Part shown: positions 8,438-16,951 of the stretch, piece after piece
Numbering within the stretch: the first letter of the stretch is position 1
Layout of the letters: every line of letters begins with the position of its first letter
From: JAAFHB01 sp942493325
Lineage (GTDB): Bacteria; Bacteroidota; Bacteroidia; Bacteroidales; Prolixibacteraceae
Assembly (NCBI GenBank): GCA_942493325.1
Contig: OW818689.1
Coordinates: forward strand, 124,001-188,000
Length of the DNA stretch: 64,000 nucleotides
Reading direction: 5' to 3'
Notes under the pieces: model-generated
What the model was told of the DNA's origin: nothing
What the model saw: only the letters and a program-made list of their open reading frames with translations
Databases searched by the model: none
Made by a program: the position numbers and the translations under genes

Positions 8438-9934
8438 TTATCCGGTAACCAGTTGTACGATAATCAGTCTGCCCCCCTCTTCTTTGGAAAGTAGAATTTG
8501 TTTACCGTCGGTGAGTTCAACTGCCTGGTTGATCGGGATTTTAACTCCTTCGCTTTTATCTTCAAGATCGTTTAACCGCTGATTAATCAACAGCCATTTA
8601 TTGTTGTGAAAAACAAAATACCCGACTGGTTTCTTTTGATCTTCGGTCAAACGTTCATTCGGCGAGATATTCCTGTTGACATGCCATTGATAGAGATATT
8701 GGTTATTGTAGACCATCAGGCGGTAATTGTCGGGATTAAACGTTCCTGCCTTACGTGAGGAGTAGAGATTGAGCACCGGTAACTGGCCTTTGTAAACAGT
8801 TCCGCAGAAAGGGCACTTTGGCTGCCGGGTATTGTCAAATATAAACCATTTGTGCCAGCATGCCTGATTCTGACACGGTTGCATCAGGTCGACGGTTTTT
8901 AAAAGGGCATCTTCCCATTCATTGGCGGTGGGTCGTGAGGAAGGGTGATGAAGGCCTTCGATAAAAGCTTTGTCAAACAGTGTTTTAAGGTAGGGGCCGC
9001 ACACCGTATAAGGTATTTTGGTGGGATCACTCTGCGGAAGCTGACTTAGATTGAGCTGATTGATTTTTACCTGATTGCTTTTATCTGTGGGATGCTCAAT
9101 AAATAATGCTTTTGATCCCATTGACAGTTCTTCGTCTTTGGTGCAATCGAGATCATTTACCTTCCCTCCCCGCAGTGGGTGACGGTACAACAGGTACATG
9201 TAAATCATCACAGCCAACGCATGACGGTCCGTGGATATGCTTGGAACTTTACGGGCAGGATCGGTAATTTTCAGGTGCTTTGTCTCAATTACTTCCGGTG
9301 CAATAAAGTCGGGAGTACCCAGGACATCGGGCGGATATTTTCCGGGAACCACCAATCCGTCGATGTCGATGATGGCAGCTCGCCCGGAGGCGGGGTCAAT
9401 CAATACATTTTTATAGGAAAGATCGGAATGGGCAAGACCGGCTGCATGTAAACGTTTTACAGCACGGCTGATCCGGATACATATCTGGAAATATTTGAAC
9501 CAGTCGCCTTTCTCTTCCGGGGCCAGAAATTTATTTTGATTTTTAGCTGATGCAAACCACTTTCCCTCTTTTTCCTTTCCTTTGATTCCTAAAAAATCGT
9601 TGTTGACTGATCCTTTCGAAAAGAAGAAATGCTTTTGATACGTTGGGCAAACGATCCCAAGTTTACCGTTATATTCAACAATTTTAGTAGGCCAGCAATA
9701 CAGATCCTGCCAGTAGTCGCCGCCTTGCTGGTTAAATATCCTGTCGCGGTAAACACCCGTTATATTCTGTAAGCGGTCTTTGGCGTTGAAATCCTGTTTG
9801 TCGCGGAAAAATGCAACAACATAACTCCTGTCAGGACTAAAATAAACATCTTTCATTCCGCCGGAACCGATCATTTCGTCGACGAATTCAACGGATGCTC
9901 CATCGGTCGAAGTCAATTTTATTGTCTTAGCCAT
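8438..9934 (-). CDS. Ser/Thr protein kinase-like protein with zinc ribbon (Ter triad kinase)
   Basis: A 498-residue protein. Residues about 15-330 form a protein-kinase fold: Gly loop GSGGMKDVY, catalytic loop HSDLSYKN (about 166), metal motif region IIDIDGL (about 188; DID in place of DFG) and APEV in the activation segment. The usual beta-3 lysine is not obvious: the matching strand reads VVAFFRDK. A four-Cys zinc ribbon follows (CQNQAC...CPFC, about 351-375), then a beta-rich C-terminal domain of about 100 residues that could be FHA-like. It lies 2 nt downstream of the PP2C gene and next to TerY. The kinase, PP2C and TerY set matches the phosphorylation triad described for Ter systems. Activity is inferred; an altered or weak kinase is possible. 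Confidence 0.82.
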   Translation of the reverse strand: MAKTIKLTSTDGASVEFVDEMIGSGGMKDVYFSPDRSYVVAFFRDKQDFNAKDRLQNITGVYRDRIFNQQGGDYWQDLYCWPTKIVEYNGKLGIVCPTYQKHFFFSKGSVNNDFLGIKGKEKEGKWFASAKNQNKFLAPEEKGDWFKYFQICIRISRAVKRLHAAGLAHSDLSYKNVLIDPASGRAAIIDIDGLVVPGKYPPDVLGTPDFIAPEVIETKHLKITDPARKVPSISTDRHALAVMIYMYLLYRHPLRGGKVNDLDCTKDEELSMGSKALFIEHPTDKSNQVKINQLNLSQLPQSDPTKIPYTVCGPYLKTLFDKAFIEGLHHPSSRPTANEWEDALLKTVDLMQPCQNQACWHKWFIFDNTRQPKCPFCGTVYKGQLPVLNLYSSRKAGTFNPDNYRLMVYNNQYLYQWHVNRNISPNERLTEDQKKPVGYFVFHNNKWLLINQRLNDLEDKSEGVKIPINQAVELTDGKQILLSKEEGGRLIIVQLVTG

Positions 9935-9936
9935 AA

Positions 9937-11736
9937 TCAGAATAGAATTGCAATTGTTCGGTCATCGTGATTACCGGGTGACCAGAAATCGAGCCATTTT
10001 AATAACTGTTCAGCCGATTTCTCATTATTATCCCTGAATTCGACCTCTTTTGAAAGGTCTGTCCACAATTCATCCCATTTTTCTATTTTTAACAGATTGG
10101 CATCGGTTTCAAATTTTGGGTCAGTAATTCCGTCCGACATCAGGATAAGTGCTGTGAAATCTTCCACGATATCAAATCTTAAACGTCTGTACAGTTCAGC
10201 GGGTTGTGTAATCTCGGGCATGGTCAGAAACCGGGTCTGTCCGGCAAACTCACCGCCATCGGATTCACCCAATACTTTTAAGAACCTGGTATCCTTATTG
10301 TAGATTCCGATTCCGCCATCACCTACCCAAAATGCTCCCACAAACCATCCGAATTTGAATTTTTTGCAGATGGAAACAATTAAGGTAGTTGAAAAATCTT
10401 TTACTGCCTTTCCCGATTTAAGAGCTTCATCTTCAATGTTCTTATAAGCCTTGAAAACAGCAGCTCCCACAATTCCGTATAAGGCATCACCCATTAGTTT
10501 ACGGTTTGCATCCGATCTGTCTTTATTTAATTCTTTAATAAGGTGATCAAAATCCTTGTACTGACTTTCAAGGCGGGTCTTGCAAACCTCCACAACTGTC
10601 TGGCAGGCAATCTGTGCACCCTTCCGTGAAGCTTTACAGGAACCGGCACCATCGGCTACGGTCATGATGTACCAATTCGTCGTTTTATCATAATCCAACC
10701 CGAAATCATCATCCCTGAAAATTCCTTCATGAGCATGGGAGCGACCCCGCTGACTGGCCGCTAGGATATCTTTCCGCTCTGTTTTTAAGATTAATCCCGT
10801 AGATTCCACTTTCACAAATTGGAGCGCGCTGTCTGGTTTCCAGTAAGGATCGTTTTTATCCGACGGTTTATCGAGCCAAAGCGAACGGGGATCGGGGTTT
10901 ACCGTTAGCGTGAGTTGCCGTTCAAAGATTGGTTTTCCTTCGCTCCACCCTTTTCGTTTCAAAAAAAGTTTAATCGATTGTTCACCTGCCAGTTTGGGTG
11001 TTCCCTTAATGGCGTCGGTTTCCGGATCAAATTCGAGACCCACAGGTTCGAGACCGGTAAACCAAAAATCCTCAATATCATTCAGTCCTATCTTTTGGGT
11101 ACTAAAAACAAAATTATAAGCCTGGCCCACCTTCCCATTGGGCAGGGTGATGAACTTATTTTTAATTTGTAATTCGAGTTCCTTATTGAGGGCAATCTCT
11201 TTTATCTCTTCTTTTATTTCTTCTTTCGATTTAACTGCAGGCGCGATGTCGGGTGAACCGCTATCTCCGGACGAAGGGGCTGGAGATGCATTAGCATCGG
11301 GCGTGCCGATGACCGGCACACTTTGATTTGCTAAACGTTCAGTGGGAACTTCCTCAACTGGTACTTCTTCCGGTTTTACTTCCTCAATTGGTATTTCCTC
11401 AATTGGAACTTCTTCAGGTTTTACTTCCTCAGTGTTCGGTGATAAATCATCCGGGTGTGGGGGTTTCGGTTTATCGTTCATAACAGAAATATTTTGTGAT
11501 TCTTCAGGATTATTAAAATCGTTTTCCGGTGAACCGGCATCACCGGCAGGCAGGATAGTTTCATTGGAGACGATGGCCCGGGATTCTGCCCGGGTCTTTT
11601 CATCGGCAAGGAATTTTTCCCACAATTGCGATATATTGTCATTTAATTCCTCCCTTTTTGCGGCCAGGAATGCTTTAACCTGACGTTCATCAGTAGTAGG
11701 CAATTCAATATTTGATAAATAACTGGTAATATCCAT
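9937..11736 (-). CDS. PP2C-family protein phosphatase with Ig-like domain
   Basis: A 599-residue protein in three parts. Residues about 50-185 are low-complexity and rich in Pro, Glu and Val, with a repeated EEVPIEE-type unit, probably a flexible linker. Residues about 190-300 resemble a putative Ig/cadherin-like module (LPNGKVGQAYNF; EFDPETDAIKGTP). Residues about 325-599 form a PP2C-type phosphatase: the metal motif VADGAGS, SDGITD and the C-terminal GNHDDRT are all present. It should remove phosphate from Ser/Thr, counteracting the neighbouring kinase. The spacing is 2 nt to the kinase and 21 nt to TerY, an operon. The Ig-like insertion is an assignment from pattern and is less certain than the phosphatase core. 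Confidence 0.85.
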   Translation of the reverse strand: MDITSYLSNIELPTTDERQVKAFLAAKREELNDNISQLWEKFLADEKTRAESRAIVSNETILPAGDAGSPENDFNNPEESQNISVMNDKPKPPHPDDLSPNTEEVKPEEVPIEEIPIEEVKPEEVPVEEVPTERLANQSVPVIGTPDANASPAPSSGDSGSPDIAPAVKSKEEIKEEIKEIALNKELELQIKNKFITLPNGKVGQAYNFVFSTQKIGLNDIEDFWFTGLEPVGLEFDPETDAIKGTPKLAGEQSIKLFLKRKGWSEGKPIFERQLTLTVNPDPRSLWLDKPSDKNDPYWKPDSALQFVKVESTGLILKTERKDILAASQRGRSHAHEGIFRDDDFGLDYDKTTNWYIMTVADGAGSCKASRKGAQIACQTVVEVCKTRLESQYKDFDHLIKELNKDRSDANRKLMGDALYGIVGAAVFKAYKNIEDEALKSGKAVKDFSTTLIVSICKKFKFGWFVGAFWVGDGGIGIYNKDTRFLKVLGESDGGEFAGQTRFLTMPEITQPAELYRRLRFDIVEDFTALILMSDGITDPKFETDANLLKIEKWDELWTDLSKEVEFRDNNEKSAEQLLKWLDFWSPGNHDDRTIAILF

Positions 11737-11757
11737 GTTTAAAATTAGTATGAAAAA

Positions 11758-12807
11758 TTATCCCCGGGTTCGGGTGACGTTAAAATTGCCATTCCCGGTT
11801 TCAAATCGTGCTTCAGCGTTGCACCAGGGACATTTGGTGATCTTCTCTTCGCCTGTACAAATGATCTTTCCACATGAGCAAAAGCTGAATCCGTATTGAT
11901 TTCCGCAGCAGGGACAGGTTGGAAAACCTGTCAGATCGGAGGTGTTGATTGATTGTTGGGGCTGTTCCCCGTCAGTCAGCTCAAAATAGTTGCTGTCAAT
12001 CGGATAAGCACCGGTTAATTTGTAATCCAACGTATTAAGATTTAATTCTTCAAAACCGGAAGGTGATAACCTCTTCTGGTATTTGATCAGATAATGTCTA
12101 AGGGTTTTTTGACACTTAGCCAGTAGTACGATAAAGCTATCGTCTGTTTTTTGTGCGGGTTTTTTCTTCAGATCAATCCTTGCAAGATAGCCGTTGGTGA
12201 CAGGAGCCAGCAGTAAACCATCCTGCTTTGAATCAGCAATACTTGTACTTGAGGTTTTTATTGAAGCCGTTACCCATTTAAAGAATTTTTTAAATGATTC
12301 GGGATCGGTATCTGTCAGTCGCAGGACATTTTCAGTGATTCGTCCCAGGATTTGTGTATCTGCATTATCGCCGAATGAAACAGCGACCAGATTTGTCTGT
12401 GCACGGTATTTCTGATTCCACCTGTTCAAAGCAGAATCGACATTATCTGTGGGATTGCCGTCTGTGAATAAAAAAATAATCGGTTTCCAGTCTCCTTTTT
12501 GTTCCCGGGTTGTTTTTTGAATGGAGTTATCGATATCAGTCATCAAAAAATCGAGTGCATTTCCGAGCGAAGTACCCCCGCCAATTGGTAGCCTGGGAGC
12601 ATAGAAATTGAACAACTCAATAAGAGGTGTGATTTTTTTTGATTTTCCTGCAAATGCAATGATCGAAACATACACAGTTTCCAATGCATAGGGATCAGTT
12701 CTAAGATCCTTTATGATGGAAGCTATCCCTTCCTGAACCATTTCGATTGGTTCCCCAATCATCGATTCAGAAACATCGATCAAAAAATAGACAGGTAATC
12801 GTCTCAT
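11758..12807 (-). CDS. terY: TerY-type vWA protein with C-terminal zinc ribbon
   Basis: A 349-residue protein. The N-terminal vWA domain has an intact MIDAS metal site: DVSES at residues 11-15, a conserved Thr in GGGTSLG, and FTDGNPTD near residue 118. The C-terminal part (about 298-335) carries paired Cys motifs (CPCC, CSC, CPWC), as in the TerY-C metal-binding domain. TerY proteins are thought to bind metal and partner with the kinase and PP2C of Ter systems. Its ATG overlaps the stop of the upstream YggT-like gene (TAATG), so translation is probably coupled. It is the longest of three vWA proteins in this operon and the only one with the zinc ribbon. Confidence 0.9.
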   Translation of the reverse strand: MRRLPVYFLIDVSESMIGEPIEMVQEGIASIIKDLRTDPYALETVYVSIIAFAGKSKKITPLIELFNFYAPRLPIGGGTSLGNALDFLMTDIDNSIQKTTREQKGDWKPIIFLFTDGNPTDNVDSALNRWNQKYRAQTNLVAVSFGDNADTQILGRITENVLRLTDTDPESFKKFFKWVTASIKTSSTSIADSKQDGLLLAPVTNGYLARIDLKKKPAQKTDDSFIVLLAKCQKTLRHYLIKYQKRLSPSGFEELNLNTLDYKLTGAYPIDSNYFELTDGEQPQQSINTSDLTGFPTCPCCGNQYGFSFCSCGKIICTGEEKITKCPWCNAEARFETGNGNFNVTRTRG

Positions 12808-13061
12808 TAGAGGAATCTTAAAATGATTAAAAGTAGTACCAGGAGAATAATCTGCGACATATCAACAGCGATTCCGTAACCCACTTGTGTCGGGCGTGCC
12901 ATGGGCCGGAAAATGCCGAGAACCGGATAAAAAATCTTATCAAAAAAATTAAATGTCTTCAGGTAATTACCTGTGAGCCGGTCTTTGTAGGGAGTAAGCT
13001 TGGAGTATAAAAATAATCCTACAATAAGAATATTTATAAAAATGATGAGTAGTAATTTCAT
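12807..13061 (-). CDS. YggT-like small membrane protein
   Basis: An 84-residue protein with two hydrophobic segments, residues about 2-19 and 66-83, separated by a polar loop containing YPVLGIFRP and PTQVGYGIAVD. This two-helix plan with a YP.L..FRP-type motif resembles the YggT family of inner-membrane proteins. It lies in the middle of the Ter operon and overlaps terY by one base. The function is unknown; a membrane anchor for the Ter complex is one possible role, but this is speculation. Confidence 0.65.
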   Translation of the reverse strand: MKLLLIIFINILIVGLFLYSKLTPYKDRLTGNYLKTFNFFDKIFYPVLGIFRPMARPTQVGYGIAVDMSQIILLVLLLIILRFL

Positions 13062-13093
13062 TTCGTATGTATTAAATTGCTGTTTGTCAGATA

Positions 13094-13729
13094 TTAAAGT
13101 GTAACCTGGTTTACTGAATTAAGATAAACAATCCCCGGACCAGTGATCTCAACGAGTGAGAAGCCTTCACTTGAGAAAATATTCGAGGCAGACACCGAGG
13201 ATTGAATCCTGCTTTCCAGATTCAGGCTGGCACAGATGAAGCTTCCCTCATCGACCTGTATGATTTGTCCTGTTTGTAATACAATCTTCATAGGTGAGCC
13301 GATCGATTCGAGAAAGAGCGTACCTTTTCCGGTGAATTTTTGTAATACCAACCCCAAACCGCTGAAAAGGTTTCCTATTGAAAATTTAAAGTCTACATCG
13401 ACCTGTTGACTCGAAGCCACGTAATAACCTTTTTTACAGATGATTCCACCCTCCATTTCATTAATGTTAAGCGAAAGCATGCCTCCTTTACCGGCAATCA
13501 CCATTTTTTTGGGATCCCGGGTTATATTTTTATAAACTACCAGGACAATGTTTTCACCTGAAACACCTCTTTTTAACATTCCCCAGACTCCCTCCTGCAG
13601 CACTCGCATCTCCCTTTCAATTCCTTTTTCAAGGTAGATCAGCGAATCGCCCTCCGTGAAAAATTCTTCTGCGGGATTGAGTATGACCTCCAGACATTTA
13701 AAATCGTATCCTATAAATTTACAATTCAT
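13094..13729 (-). CDS. AIM24/TIGR00266-like protein
   Basis: A 211-residue, Gly- and Val-rich beta protein with no signal peptide or membrane segment. The pattern of short strands, together with GKGTLFLES in the centre and GPGIVYL near the C-terminus, fits the AIM24 (TIGR00266) family, a beta-helix-like fold of unclear biochemical role. It lies between a vWA gene and the YggT-like gene on the same strand with gaps of 32 and 44 nt, so it belongs to the Ter operon. The family match is from pattern only. Confidence 0.65.
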   Translation of the reverse strand: MNCKFIGYDFKCLEVILNPAEEFFTEGDSLIYLEKGIEREMRVLQEGVWGMLKRGVSGENIVLVVYKNITRDPKKMVIAGKGGMLSLNINEMEGGIICKKGYYVASSQQVDVDFKFSIGNLFSGLGLVLQKFTGKGTLFLESIGSPMKIVLQTGQIIQVDEGSFICASLNLESRIQSSVSASNIFSSEGFSLVEITGPGIVYLNSVNQVTL

Positions 13730-13773
13730 TTCCTGATTAATATTTTGTTTTTACCCCGCTTCATTGATTCAAA

Positions 13774-14409
13774 TCATATCACCGTATGAACTTCAGGCGG
13801 CGGAGGAGGAAGTTGCATTTCAGCTGTCGACCCTATACTCCGGTTTCCCATGCTTACAGAGGCGGAAACCCATTTGAAAAATTGGCGGAAGGTGGCACTG
13901 TCTGTTGTATCGAGACTTACCACATGATCGGTAAGTTCTTTCAATTTGGCTGTATCGGCTTTTGAACCGGCAGCACAGGCAATAATACTTCCGAAATTCC
14001 GGTGTTTTATTTCCGGGATCATCTGCATATACAAGAGATTATCAGAAGGTTTTCCGTTTGTCATAATAAAAAGTAGCGGCATCCAGTCGCCCTTTCGTTC
14101 CGGAGTGGTTAACTGTACCTCCTGGTCAACCCTTTCGCAAAGGAAACGAAGTGCTTCACCCAGATGTGTTCCGCCTGATTCGGGAAGGATGATTTCAGGT
14201 AACTGCATACTTTCAAGTTCCGTGAGGGGAAGTATCTGCTCAGCAGTGCGGCTAAAAGTGATCAGACTGATGTGTACAGATTCCAAGGCAAAGGGGTCCT
14301 GCCGTAAGCTGGCAATCATTGATTCAAGGCCAACCTTAATCGATTCAATCGGTTCGCCATGCATCGCACCCGATGTCTGAATCAGTATATAAACAGGTAA
14401 TCTTCTCAT
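13774..14409 (-). CDS. vWA-domain protein with degenerate metal site
   Basis: A 211-residue single-domain vWA protein, closely similar along its length to the one at 15122-15760 (both start MRRLPVY and end in PPPPEV). The metal-ion-dependent adhesion site is altered: the DxSxS motif reads QTSGA at residues 11-15 and the TDG..TD motif reads TNGKPSD, while the Thr in GGTHLG is kept. Two Asp ligands and one Ser are therefore lost, which should abolish or weaken metal binding. It looks like a duplicated copy that now serves as a non-metal partner. It ends in a short Pro run like its paralogue. Confidence 0.88.
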   Translation of the reverse strand: MRRLPVYILIQTSGAMHGEPIESIKVGLESMIASLRQDPFALESVHISLITFSRTAEQILPLTELESMQLPEIILPESGGTHLGEALRFLCERVDQEVQLTTPERKGDWMPLLFIMTNGKPSDNLLYMQMIPEIKHRNFGSIIACAAGSKADTAKLKELTDHVVSLDTTDSATFRQFFKWVSASVSMGNRSIGSTAEMQLPPPPPEVHTVI

Positions 14410-14436
14410 TTTGACAATATTAATATCTAAATTTAA

Positions 14437-14805
14437 TCAGCACAACTCCTGAAATTTTTTCCTGAATTCGAGTGGTTTACGAATATTTACGAAGGCTTCC
14501 CTCGTTCCGCCGATTCCGATAATTGTGATGCTGCCGAAGCCAAAGATCCTTCCAAAAATAGTCTGATCGACATTAACACTTTCGATTTTGTTTAAATTCA
14601 GCTCAATGGTTTTCCTGCTGATCAAGCCCGTCTTAATAACCACGCGTTTGTTTGTAATGGCAAACTCATCGGTATATTTATCAACGAGCGGAGCAATAAA
14701 TAAAGTAAACAGCGACTTTAAACTGAAAAATATTACCCAGTGATAAGTTGTTTCATACCTGATTTGTTCTCCTGCAATAAGATTATTCTCTACATAATTG
14801 CTCAT
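14437..14805 (-). CDS. Bacterial PH-domain protein (bPH2-like)
   Basis: A 122-residue protein resembling the bacterial PH (DUF304) family: a short N-terminus with GEQIRYETTYHW, a hydrophobic stretch (about 25-42), then the strand/turn pattern with ITNKRVVIKTGLI, typical of YdbS/YdbT-like proteins, followed by IESVNVDQTIFGRIFGFG. Such domains often sit at the membrane. It is in the Ter operon, 27 nt upstream of a vWA gene. A 316-nt repeat-bearing gap separates it from the vWA gene at 15122, so it may have its own promoter or a processed leader. Confidence 0.82.
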   Translation of the reverse strand: MSNYVENNLIAGEQIRYETTYHWVIFFSLKSLFTLFIAPLVDKYTDEFAITNKRVVIKTGLISRKTIELNLNKIESVNVDQTIFGRIFGFGSITIIGIGGTREAFVNIRKPLEFRKKFQELC

Positions 14806-14880
14806 GAAAATTGTTTTAGATTCTGAAACGAATTGTAAAGTTAATTAATTAAAGTGCTTTTAAATGGTTTATGCAATAAG

Positions 14881-15056
14881 CAGCTGGCTTTTGGCAACTT
14901 GCAGCTGGCATGATAGTGCAAACTATTTAACTGTAATCCTTTAAAAGTTAAGATAGTTCCTGATTTTTTAGTAAGCCATTTGCCATCAGCCAATTACGAG
15001 CTGCCAGTAGCCAGTAGCCAGTAGCCAGTTGCCAGTTTCCAGTAGCCAGTTTCCAG
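14881..15056. repeat. Tandem 7-bp repeat with an inverted partner inside the Ter operon
   Basis: The 316-nt gap 14806-15121 has no gene. At 15004-15056 the unit CCAGTAG or a variant (CCAGTTG, CCAGTTT) occurs about 7.6 times. At 14881-14910 there is a partly complementary stretch (CAGCTGGCTTTTGGC...) that could pair with it to make a long hairpin with a loop of about 90 nt. It separates the first four genes of the operon from the rest. A small reading frame across it is a by-product of the repeat. Confidence 0.8.
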
Positions 15057-15121
15057 CAATTAAAAACGAGCAGCACATGAATGCACCACCCGTTTTTAAA
15101 ATTAAGTCTAATGAATCCTGA

Positions 15122-15760
15122 TCAGACAACAATATTGACTTCAGGTGGGGGAGGAGGCAGTTCACTAAGACCGGTGACCTCTTTGCCACTGGCCTCAATT
15201 TTTTGGCTCCCGGAACTTACCGATGCCGATACCCACTTAAAGAAAGCTTTAATCGTGGCAGAATCGGCCGTATCGAGTTGTACAACGACATCGGTAATCT
15301 GTTTCAAAACCGACGTATTGGCTCCTGAACCTGCAGCACAGGCGACAACCATTCCGAATTTCCGTTTCTTAAATTCTGCCAGCCCTTTTTGCCAGTTATC
15401 GGTCGGTTCACCATCTGTCATCAGGAACACCAAAGGCTTCCAGTCACCTTTTTGCTCCATAGTGGTTTTCGCAACTTCACTATCGGATTTCGAGGCCAAT
15501 ACCGATAAGGCATCACCCAGAGCTGTTGTCCCGTTAGCCTGGATATCGGGCATCTGGAACATCGATAGTTCGGTAAGCGGAACCAGCTGACGTGCAGCAC
15601 TATCAAAAGTGATTACACTGAGGAAAGCGGTTTCGAGTGCATAAGGATCCTGTCGCAGGGTGGATACCAGGATCTGAACCCCGTTCTTTACCGCTTCGAT
15701 TGGTTCTCCGGTCATTGATCCGGAAGTATCCAGAACTAAATAAACTGGTAGTCTTCTCAT
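15122..15760 (-). CDS. vWA-domain protein, TerY/TerF-like
   Basis: A 212-residue single-domain vWA protein with an intact MIDAS: DTSGS at residues 11-15, Thr in NGTTALG, and MTDGEPTD about residue 114. No signal peptide or membrane segment. The tail is Pro-rich (LPPPPPEV). Single-domain vWA proteins of Ter operons probably bind a divalent metal and mediate assembly with TerD-type proteins. Its ATG lies 1 nt after the stop of the upstream TerD-family gene, so the two are probably translated together. The copy at 13774-14409 is its nearest relative in the window. Confidence 0.9.
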   Translation of the reverse strand: MRRLPVYLVLDTSGSMTGEPIEAVKNGVQILVSTLRQDPYALETAFLSVITFDSAARQLVPLTELSMFQMPDIQANGTTALGDALSVLASKSDSEVAKTTMEQKGDWKPLVFLMTDGEPTDNWQKGLAEFKKRKFGMVVACAAGSGANTSVLKQITDVVVQLDTADSATIKAFFKWVSASVSSGSQKIEASGKEVTGLSELPPPPPEVNIVV

Positions 15761-15761
15761 T

Positions 15762-16373
15762 TTATAAGTACTTGTTTACTACAGTATCCAATGTTCCTTT
15801 GAGATCTTTGTCGGCTGTCGGTTCACCAATTGCATTGAATTTCCAGTCGCCGTTTTTCTTGTAAAATATGCCCATTACCATCGAAACATGTCCGGCAAAG
15901 TTTGGCCCGTTAGCAATATCGTAGGTTGCAAAAACTTCGTTTACACGTGTAGCAGTTCCTTCATAGATCCTGATTGAGGCAAACGGGATAGTTTTGAAAT
16001 CATGTCCGCGAAAGCTGTTCAATACAAAGGCAATTTTCGTAACCGACGGATCGAGTTTGCCCAGATCCACCGTGATCACTTCATTATCCAAACCGTCATC
16101 TCCACCCGTATCGCCAACCACATCATCTCCGCTGTGGCGGATAGAGCCGCTTTTCGACTTGAGGTTTCCGAAATAAACCACTTCCAGGGCTTTATTGTTA
16201 TCGTCGAATGTTGCGCAACTGGCATCCAGATCTACAGCCTCCATTTTTTTCCCTCCAAAAAAACCTTTCTTTTCAATGGCTCCCCAGTTTACACCTACAC
16301 AGATGTTTACCAGTTTGCTGCCATTGCTTTTTTCAAGGCTGATCCGTTGTCCTTTTTCTAATTTTATTGCCAT
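15762..16373 (-). CDS. TerD-family protein, divergent paralogue
   Basis: A 203-residue protein with the TerD fold, including a conserved start (MAIKLEKGQRISL) shared with its two upstream neighbours. The calcium-ligand segments are present but altered: VDLDASC in place of FDLDA, and HSGDDVVGDTGGDDG in place of HTGDNLTGAGEGDDE. The C-terminal FYKKNGDWKFNAIGEP matches other TerD proteins. TerD domains bind Ca2+ and are thought to sit near the membrane in Ter stress complexes. It is third of three terD-like genes in a row and the least like the consensus. Confidence 0.9.
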   Translation of the reverse strand: MAIKLEKGQRISLEKSNGSKLVNICVGVNWGAIEKKGFFGGKKMEAVDLDASCATFDDNNKALEVVYFGNLKSKSGSIRHSGDDVVGDTGGDDGLDNEVITVDLGKLDPSVTKIAFVLNSFRGHDFKTIPFASIRIYEGTATRVNEVFATYDIANGPNFAGHVSMVMGIFYKKNGDWKFNAIGEPTADKDLKGTLDTVVNKYL

Positions 16374-16386
16374 TTTCCTTTAGATA

Positions 16387-16938
16387 TTAATTGTACCTGT
16401 TTAAATAATCTTCAAGACCCCCTTTAAGACCGACTCCAACTGCTTCGAATTTCCACTCTCCGCCACGTTTATAAAGTCTTCCAAATTCAACGGCCGTTTC
16501 GATTGAAAAGTCTTCGTCAAGATCGTATTTCAGAATTTCCTCATTGGTAACTTCATTGTAAATTCTTACAAATGCGTTTCGTACCTGACCAAAATTCTGT
16601 TTCCTGCTTGCTGCCTCATGAATTGTCACAACGAAACTTATTTCGGTTGCCGCAGCATTTATTTTTGAAAGATCCACCCGGATGCTTTCGTCGTCACCCT
16701 CTCCGGCACCTGTAAGGTTATCGCCTGTATGTTCTACCGAGCCATCGGGAGATTTAAGGTTGTTGTAGAAAACAAAATATTCATCTGTCAGTATTTTTTT
16801 ATTCTCGCCAAGAATAAAAACAGAGGCATCAAGGTCGAATTCAGCACCTACTGCTGAATTAGCATCCCAACCCAGTCCTACAATGAATTTAGGTAATCCA
16901 ACATTTACCCGTTGTCCTTTTTCCAAACTTATAGCCAT
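16387..16938 (-). CDS. terD: TerD-family stress protein
   Basis: A 183-residue protein close to the size of classic TerD/TerE. Consensus motifs are intact: FDLDASVF (first calcium-ligand segment), HTGDNLTGAGEGDDE, and the C-terminal LYKRGGEWKFEAVG. No signal peptide, so it is cytoplasmic. Its family confers tellurite and oxidative or general stress resistance, probably as Ca2+-dependent scaffolds. Gaps are 13 nt to both neighbouring terD-like genes. Which of TerD, TerE or TerZ it matches best cannot be told by eye; the symbol marks the family. Confidence 0.93.
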   Translation of the reverse strand: MAISLEKGQRVNVGLPKFIVGLGWDANSAVGAEFDLDASVFILGENKKILTDEYFVFYNNLKSPDGSVEHTGDNLTGAGEGDDESIRVDLSKINAAATEISFVVTIHEAASRKQNFGQVRNAFVRIYNEVTNEEILKYDLDEDFSIETAVEFGRLYKRGGEWKFEAVGVGLKGGLEDYLNRYN

Positions 16939-16951
16939 GATGTATTGATTT

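Noticed and set aside
14986..15198. 70-codon frame with repeated NWLLATGYW-type units
   Set aside because: It is only a translation of the CCAGTAG tandem repeat.
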